Shown: positions 56,865 through 64,000 of the stretch, in pieces
Numbering within the stretch: position 1 is the stretch's first letter
Layout of the letters: the number at the start of each line of letters is the position of its first letter
Source: Galeopsis tetrahit
Taxonomy: Eukaryota > Streptophyta > Magnoliopsida > Lamiales > Lamiaceae
DNA: 64,000 nt
NCBI GenBank assembly: GCA_963675135.1
Contig: OY776128.1
Coordinates: forward strand, 868,001 to 932,000
Reading direction: 5' to 3'
Program-made: the position numbers and the translations under genes
The notes under the pieces: generated by a model
Databases searched by the model: none
Told to the model about the DNA's origin: nothing
What the model saw: only the letters and a program-made list of their open reading frames with translations

Positions 56865-57400
56865 AACGGCAGGAGGGCGGACGGCCGGTGGTGGGGGAGG
56901 GAGAGAGGGAGAGGGGTTGGCTGCAGCCGGTGTGGTGGGGGAGGCGGCCCCTTACGGCCGCTGGCATCGGATGAAGGAAGTTTTTTTTTTCCTTTTTTTG
57001 GCCGCGGCTGGTGGTGGGCGGGCACTGCGTCAGGTGGATGGGGAAGGGGGCGGCCGACTGGTGTGGATGGTGGGTTGGTGGGGGAAATGGAGAGGATGAA
57101 GATGGAATTAGGTTTTGGGGGTGGGTAGTAATAGAATTTTTTTTTTTTTTTGAGACAATGACATTTAAGACAATTGAGGGGAAGTGCATCTATTTTAGAC
57201 CGATTTTAGGAGGTGCATCAATCGTGTTGGTGGGGGAAATGGAGAGGATGAAGATAGAATTAGGTTTTGGGGGTGGGTAGTAATAGATTTTTTTTTTTTT
57301 TGAGACAATGACATTTAAGACAATTGAGGGGAAGTGCATCTATTTTAGACCGATTTTAGGAGGTGCATCAATCGTGGAGTGCATCCATCCGAAATGAAGG
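56865..57400. repeat. GC-rich insertion debris with a 152-bp tandem duplication
   Basis: GGCGG-rich sequence (56865-57070) that encodes only low-complexity Gly/Arg is followed by two copies, about 57074-57225 and 57226-57376, each with GGTGGGGGAAATGGAGAGG, a T run, GAGACAATGACATTTAAG and GGAGGTGCATCAATCGTG. It resembles the captured-exon halves of the MULEs here, but no terminal repeats were found. Confidence 0.55.
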
Positions 57401-57486
57401 TGTAAATAGTCAGACCCAAAATAATTTCTCACTTATTAATTTCAATGGGCCTGCTTGCTTTTTGTCCTTCTTCAAATTAATTACGG

Positions 57487-58270
57487 CCCTGGCTATATAC
57501 CCCTCCAGCTTTGTTAAATCTACTCCCTCCACTCATTTATTAATTTAATAAATATGTAAAATACCTAAATTACCCTTTTAATAAAGGAAATCTAATAAAC
57601 ACACCCCCAATTTTAAACCCTAACTTAATTACACCAGCAGCCCTCCGTCAATCACCTCCGGCGCCGTCTCCGACAGCCACCCACCACCCAAATCCCATCC
57701 AAACATAACCAAAAAAATATTTTATCAACAAAACTTTACATAAAATTCATTTCACCCACAAAAATTTTGCTCACAAATCAACAGAAATTTCACCTAAATT
57801 TCAAAACTAATCCGACAAAAAAAATTTCAAAAAAATTTAAAGCACATTTTCGACAAACCAGTGACGATAGTATGCATTACTGTCGACAACAATTTGTTGA
57901 TAGGAATGCATACTATCGACACATATTTGTGAAACAATTTCAAAAAAAAAAAATCAATTTTTTTAAAACTTTCGACAGACCAGTGTCGAATAGATGCACT
58001 ATTTTGGACAACGTTTTGTCGACAGTAATGCATCTACTCGACACTGGTTTGTCGAGATTGAAAAAAAAAATACCTGGACACCGAAGGGAGACGGTCGTGA
58101 TGGGGGAGGTTTAGAGGCGCGCGGCCGAAGTCGAGAGAATAGAAGGGGGAGGCGGCCGCCGTCGCGAGAATGGAGGGGAGGGCGGCGACGGCCGATTTCT
58201 GGCGCGGGGGCAGCCTCGAGAACGGAGGGAGAGGGGAAGGCGGCGCCGATTTTTGGGGTGGGGGCAGCAG
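57487..58270. mobile_element. MULE-like element, relative of 18594-19672, right end unclear
   Basis: Left end GGCCCTGGCTATATACCCCT then CCAGCTTTGTTAAAT, inserted after AATTAATTAC in LTR sequence, the same site as 18594. The interior repeats CGACAAACCAGTG and CAGTAATGCAT palindromic units (57850-58060) and a GC-rich GGCGGCGACGGCC segment (58080-58270). The matching right terminus is missing. Confidence 0.55.
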
Positions 58271-58809
58271 CATGAACGGAGAAAATTAATTATACATAAT
58301 TATTGATTTCAAAAGTAATGATATTTTGTGTAAAATTATGAGAGTGAAGTTTATAAATAACTTTTCATTTTAAGGATGTATCGTTCAAAAGGAGATGGAT
58401 GTAGTATTTATTTTAAAAAATTTAATTCAAGTTAACTTTTTTTTTAAAAGCAAGATCTTTAAATTTTATTAGCAACTGCAAACGTCATTCGATACGCCCA
58501 CCACAAGGTTTGTTGACTCGTACTATTCATTAGGATTCGAGAATATCCTAGCCGCCCTAACAAGATTGTGTGCCTTAATATTGATCGCACGAGAAACATA
58601 AAAATAGAACATAACTGAATAGAGAAAACCACACTTTTACACGCCTTTATAATATCTTCAAAAGCTGAATCGACGAGATCTCCATAATTCAGGTTTACTT
58701 TGAAATTTAGAATTAGCATTTTAAAAATTCTACCATATAAATAACAATAAAAGTCGAAATTATAATTATCAACAAACCTTATATGAAATCACTCGCTTTT
58801 AGAAATGAA
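58271..58809. other. DUF506-cluster backbone remnant
   Basis: TAATGATATTTTGTGTAAAA and the following 100 bp match 43787-43900, the flank upstream of copy D. 58445-58700 is an unrelated insertion with no recognised ends. No gene. Confidence 0.5.
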
Positions 58810-59080
58810 CTAGATTAGCACCCGCGTATTACGCGGGAAGTTAATAAAATAAATATTTATATTATAAATAATTAAATAATTTTATAAAGTAAATTTCAAA
58901 TAAAATATGTGAGAAACAGACAAAATGAGACGTTTAATTTTTAATATTTAATAAATATGAAAAAAACTTTTAAAAAAATTATAAAATTTCGAATTTTTTT
59001 AAGTAATAATAAAATACTCTTAATAAATTGTAAGTCAGTCTTCAATATCAACCGCAACCCCTTAAATAAATAAATATTTT

Positions 59081-59437
59081 GGTTAATTGCTAATTAAATC
59101 ACAACCTTTTCCTCATTTGCAATTTAATCTAAACTTTAAGATAATTGCAAATAAATCACAAACTTTAAATATTGTTGCAATTTAGTCTTTTTGAAAATTT
59201 CAATTGTGTTCGTATCTAACATAATTTAGAGTTTTTAATGACATAATAACACCTTAATAAAACAATATTATTTTTTAATCAAACCAAATATCATAAGATA
59301 TGATTTAGGGACAAAGTAGACTTCTAAGAAGTCTAATTTGCAATAATATTTAAACTTGGTGATTTATTTGCAATTATTTTAAGGTTTAGATTAGATTGCA
59401 AATGTTCGAAAGGTGGTGATTTAATTTGCAATTAACC
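59081..59437. mobile_element. MITE nested in the Helitron
   Basis: Ends GGTTAATTGCTAATTAAATC and GGTTAATTGCAAATTAAATC form an inverted repeat of about 75 bp with later mismatches. It interrupts sequence that is continuous in the tandem units (AAATATTT..TTTTTAAAATT). No clear target duplication. Confidence 0.65.
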
Positions 59438-59566
59438 CTTTTTAAAATTAACAACCTCCTTAAATTATGACACATAAGCCAAATTAATCACAAAATGACA
59501 CATAAGTAAAATTAACCACAAGATGACACATCATCAATTTAAACTCCCTATTAGTATATAAGGGGA

Positions 59567-62500
59567 TTCTATATTATAGGAGTAGTGTATTATGTATATA
59601 TAACAAAGTTGTTAATATTGTAAAATAATATAATTATTTATATAATAAATATGTATAAAATTATATAATAAGTTTTACATATATATTTTCGAGTTTTATT
59701 TTTTAAATACATTAAACTTATAAATTTTAAATAATTACAAAAAAAATTTAATTGAGATATAAGATAAAAGTAATTATAAAATAAAATTCAATACACACCA
59801 ATAAAAATAAATTTTAGATTGTATTTTACTCAAAAGTACATTAAATCATTTAAAAATAAATAAAGCTAAAGAATAAAATGAATACTACAATAAATTAACT
59901 AAATAAAATAAAATTTAATTTAATTAGTCAATATTAATATAAAAAAAAAATTCAACATTTCATATCAACCACAGGTCCACAACACCTCAAATAAATAAAT
60001 AAATATTTAGGAATAAAATTCAATAGTTAATAGGATAGTTAATAGGAATATAATATTTTGAAATAGTTTATGGATCATATCTTACTCAACCAATAACTTA
60101 ATTACACATCATACTTTTTAAAATTATCAACCTGCTTAAATTATGACACATAAGCCAAATTAATCACAAAATGACACATAAGTAAAATTAACCACAAGAT
60201 GACACATCATCAATTTAAACTCCCTATTAGTATATAAGGGGATTCTATATTATAGGAGTAGTGTATTATGTATATATAACAAAGTTGTTAATATTGTAAA
60301 ATAATATAATTATTTATATAATAAATATGTATAAAATTATATAATAAGTTTTACATATATATTTTCGAGTTTTATTTTTTAAATACATTAAACTTATAAA
60401 TTTTAAATAATTACAAAAAAAATTTAATTGAGATATAAGATAAAAGTAATTATAAAATAAAATTCAATACACACCAATAAAAATAAATTTTAGATTGTAT
60501 TTTACTCAAAAGTACATTAAATCATTTAAAAATAAATAAAGCTAAAGAATAAAATGAATACTACAATAAATTAACTAAATAAAATAAAATTTAATTTAAT
60601 TAGTCAATATTAATATAAAAAAAAATTCAACATTTCATATCAACCACAGGTCCACAACACCTCAAATAAATAAATAAATATTTAGGAATAAAATTCAATA
60701 GTTAATAGGATAGTTAATAGGAATATAATATTTTGAAATAGTTTATGGATCATATCTTACTCAACCAATAACTTAATTACACATCATACTTTTTAAAATT
60801 ATCAACCTGCTTAAATTATGACACATAAGCCAAATTAATCACAAAATGACACATAAGTAAAATTAACCACAAGATGACACATCATCAATTTAAACTCCCT
60901 ATTAGTATATAAGGGGATTCTATATTATAGGAGTAGTGTATTATGTATATATAACAAAGTTGTTAATATTGTAAAATAATATAATTATTTATATAATAAA
61001 TATGTATAAAATTATATAATAAGTTTTACATATATATTTTCGAGTTTTATTTTTTAAATACATTAAACTTATAAATTTTAAATAATTACAAAAAAAATTT
61101 AATTGAGATATAAGATAAAAGTAATTATAAAATAAAATTCAATACACACCAATAAAAATAAATTTTAGATTGTATTTTACTCAAAAGTACATTAAATCAT
61201 TTAAAAATAAATAAAGCTAAAGAATAAAATGAATACTACAATAAATTAACTAAATAAAATAAAATTTAATTTAATTAGTCAATATTAATATAAAAAAAAA
61301 TTCAACATTTCATATCAACCACAGGTCCACAACACCTCAAATAAATAAATAAATATTTAGGAATAAAATTCAATAGTTAATAGGATAGTTAATAGGAATA
61401 TAATATTTTGAAATAGTTTATGGATCATATCTTACTCAACCAATAACTTAATTACACATCATACTTTTTAAAATTATCAACCTGCTTAAATTATGACACA
61501 TAAGCCAAATTAATCACAAAATGACACATAAGTAAAATTAACCACAAGATGACACATCATCAATTTAAACTCCCTATTAGTATATAAGGGGATTCTATAT
61601 TATAGGAGTAGTGTATTATGTATATATAACAAAGTTGTTAATATTGTAAAATAATATAATTATTTATATAATAAATATGTATAAAATTATATAATAAGTT
61701 TTACATATATATTTTCGAGTTTTATTTTTTAAATACATTAAACTTATAAATTTTAAATAATTACAAAAAAAATTTAATTGAGATATAAGATAAAAGTAAT
61801 TATAAAATAAAATTCAATACACACCAATAAAAATAAATTTTAGATTGTATTTTACTCAAAAGTACATTAAATCATTTAAAAATAAATAAAGCTAAAGAAT
61901 AAAATGAATACTACAATAAATTAACTAAATAAAATAAAATTTAATTTAATTAGTCAATATTAATATAAAAAAAAATTCAACATTTCATATCAACCACAGG
62001 TCCACAACACCTCAAATAAATAAATAAATATTTAGGAATAAAATTCAATAGTTAATAGGATAGTTAATAGGAATATAATATTTTGAAATAGTTTATGGAT
62101 CATATCTTACTCAACCAATAACTTAATTACACATCATACTTTTTAAAATTATCAACCTGCTTAAATTATGACACATAAGCCAAATTAATCACAAAATGAC
62201 ACATAAGTAAAATTAACCACAAGATGACACATCATCAATTTAAACTCCCTATTAGTATATAAGGGGATTCTATATTATAGGAGTAGTGTATTATGTATAT
62301 ATAACAAAGTTGTTAATATTGTAAAATAATATAATTATTTATATAATAAATATGTATAAAATTATATAATAAGTTTTACATATATATTTTCGAGTTTTAT
62401 TTTTTAAATACATTAAACTTATAAATTTTAAATAATTACAAAAAAAATTTAATTGAGATATAAGATAAAAGTAATTATAAAATAAAATTCAATACACACC

Positions 62501-62942
62501 AATAAAAATAAATTTTAGATTGTATTTTACTCAAAAGTACATTAAATCATTTAAAAATAAATAAAGCTAAAGAATAAAATGAATACTACAATAAATTAAC
62601 TAAATAAAATAAAATTTAATTTAATTAGTCAATATTAATATAAAAAAAAATTCAACATTTCATATCAACCACAGGTCCACAACACCTCAAATAAATAAAT
62701 AAATATTTAGGAATAAAATTCAATAGTTAATAGGATAGTTAATAGGAATATAATATTTTGAAATAGTTTATGGATCATATCTTACTCAACCAATAACTTA
62801 ATTACACATCATACTTTTTAAAATTATCAACCTGCTTAAATTATGACACATAAGCCAAATTAATCACAAAATGACACATAAATCAAAATAACCACAAGAT
62901 GACACATCATCAATTTAAACTCCCTATTAGTATATAAGGGGA
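59567..62942. repeat. Five tandem 675-bp units inside the Helitron
   Basis: Units end at 60242, 60917, 61592, 62267 and 62942, spaced 676, 675, 675, 675 and 675 bp. Each ends in the same Helitron 5'-terminus sequence, which also occurs at 59566. By eye the units are almost identical: a one-base difference in an A run (about 59941) and a few changes near 62880 in the last. No coding capacity. Confidence 0.95.
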
Positions 62943-63052
62943 TTAGCTACTGCTTCTTCCCCAAAAAATGAGAATTGGGTTAATTGATGAAATGGGCCCC
63001 TTTTTGCAATTGAGTTGCAATTGATTTGCACGGGGCCGTGAAGATTTTAAAT
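62943..63052 (-). mobile_element. Athila-like LTR fragment
   Basis: TAGCTACTGCTTCTTCCCC and GAGAATTGGGTTAATTGATG match 17488-17571 in the LTR at 17340-20005, and end at the same ATTTTAAATG site where a MULE begins. A short local duplication of TTGCAATTGA is present. Confidence 0.6.
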
Positions 63053-64000
63053 GGGGCGCGGCTAAAGGCACCCGGATTTCCTATGAGTACACCCACAGAT
63101 TTTTTTTTGTCCCAAGGGTGTTGTGAAATGACGTATTTACCCCTCTTGTACTTTTTTAAAAAAACGCCGGATGAGTACACCCACCTCCTATTTAAACGCG
63201 GGAATTCGAAGGGTCATCACTTCTTCCCAACACTAGGTCAATGTTCGAAAAAATCTTCCCAACATTGGGTCCATGTTCGAAAAAAACTTCCCAACATTGG
63301 GTCCATGTTCGAAAAAAACTTCCGCGAGTTTTACTTGGTCGAATTTTTAACCCAAAAGTCTCTGTAACGAACAAATTTTCGAACATTTGACAAATGTTCG
63401 AAAAAAACTTCCGCGAGTTTTACTTGGTCGAATTTTTTACCCAAAAGTCTCTGTAACGAACAAATTTTCGAACATTTGACAAATGTTCGAAAAAAACTTC
63501 CCAACATTGGGTCCATGTTCGAAAAACCAGTCCAAAACGCTGCAATCGTGCTAAACCATGCCAATTAGATGTCCATTGGTTTATTTTCATCCTAACACAT
63601 CAAAAATTGATACATTCTACACATAAACATGATTATAACACAAACAAACCAACCTTAATCAACACATGCATGAATTAACATCAAATTCAAAAAATAAAAC
63701 CTAAACCCTACAACAATAAAATCAATGTTTCAATCAACAAAAAGCGAAATTAAACACGCGTCCTCCTCTTCTTCTCAAATATAAGCAAGAAAAACTAACT
63801 TTTAACCATTTTTGCAAAAAAGAAAAAAAAACGTGTCCTCCTCAAATGCTCAAAAAAACGATGCAGTGCCGTGTCTCTCAATCTCCTGTTCGACGTCGCA
63901 GGTGAGTGAGGTTTCGTTTTTCGAGGGGGAAACAGTGGAGTGGGAGTGGGGAATGGGGGAGAAGAGACGAGTGGGGGAGAGAAGTTGGGAGGGGTGGGTG
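63053..64000. mobile_element. MULE, left part; runs out of the window
   Basis: The left end GGGCGCGGCTAAAGGCACCC then GGATTTCCTATGAGTACACC is the same family as 38933-40016. It follows ATTTTAAATG, a likely target sequence. 63230-63530 has repeated CATGTTCGAAAAA and CTTCCCAACATTGGGT units, including a ~100-bp direct repeat with CTTCCGCGAGTTTTACTTGG. The last 150 bp turn GC-rich, like the captured half of the other copies. The right end is not in the window. Confidence 0.75.

Larger units (their letters stand above)
58810..62942 (-). mobile_element. Helitron enlarged by an internal tandem array
   Basis: On the minus strand it starts at 62942 with TCCCCTTATATACTAATAGG. It ends at 58810 with the perfect hairpin CCCGCGTAATACGCGGG followed by TGCTAATCTAG. 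It lies between A (58809) and T (62943). Sequence near 17478-17500 (AGAAATGAATTGGCTACTGC) looks like the same site without the insertion, although the left match is short. No Rep/helicase gene, so it is non-autonomous. 3376 bp of its 4133 bp is the tandem array. Confidence 0.85.

Noticed and set aside
56830..57099. Gly-rich 89-codon frame as a host glycine-rich protein
   Set aside because: Follows the retroelement primer site, lacks a plausible gene structure, and matches the GC-rich filler seen in neighbouring MULEs.
59567..62942. Tandem array considered as a CRISPR-like or centromeric satellite array
   Set aside because: Units are 675 bp with no short spacers, and both ends of the array lie inside Helitron termini. 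It is better explained as a Helitron-internal expansion; centromeric status cannot be judged from one array.

Overview
The window is nuclear DNA of a flowering plant, almost certainly a eudicot. It is strongly AT-rich with spliced genes that use canonical GT..AG borders, and it carries plant-type transposons: Ty3/gypsy with a tRNA-iMet-type primer site, Athila/Tat-like LTRs, copia, LINE, hAT, Mutator-like (MULE), CACTA, Stowaway and Helitron. It also holds a fragment of plastid ribosomal-operon DNA. The species cannot be read from the sequence. Host coding sequence is only a few percent; the rest is nested mobile elements and duplicated intergenic DNA.

Layout. (1) 1-6.6 kb: two tandem copies of an unrecognised gene for a basic, Gly/Asn/Arg-rich repeat protein; the first is cut by the window start, the second is complete at 5332-6590 with four exons. 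Between them lies a three-deep transposon nest (hAT containing a MULE-like element containing a hAT MITE), each layer with its own target-site duplication. (2) 6.8-44 kb: a tandem cluster of DUF506 (PF04720, PDDEXK-like) genes. Copy A (9907) is frameshifted, copy B (23573-24340) is intact, copy C (33759) is scrambled and copy D (44254) is only a 5' stub. B and C sit in a duplicated block of about 3 kb that also carries LINE RNase H and copia debris. The spacers share one repeated AT-rich backbone and have been hit by MULEs, a CACTA, Athila-like LTRs, a copia, a LINE and a hAT. A scrambled plastid insertion (11.75-12.23 kb) lies downstream of copy A. (3) 44.25-53.9 kb: a direct tandem array of units of about 0.9 kb. 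Each unit carries a DUF506 promoter, with repeated CGCG boxes and a TATA box, plus only the first ~150 bp of coding sequence. One unit contains a Helitron and a 5.2 kb Ty3/gypsy element. (4) 53.9-58.8 kb: an Athila/Tat-like LTR with internal sequence on both sides, then GC-rich MULE debris. (5) 58.8-62.9 kb: a Helitron on the minus strand that contains five near-identical 675-bp tandem units, each ending in a copy of the Helitron 5' terminus. (6) 62.9-64 kb: an Athila-like LTR fragment with a MULE that runs out of the window.

Functionally, the one gene that looks intact and recognisable is DUF506 copy B; the spliced repeat-protein gene at 5332-6590 also looks intact. The transposon genes are all broken or partial. 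The most unusual structures are the Helitron-borne tandem array, the promoter-plus-stub DUF506 array, the mosaic plastid insertion, and the repeated hits by different MULEs at the same short sites in related LTRs. Terminal repeats, target duplications and empty sites were read by eye; family names come from general knowledge of those families, without database searches.
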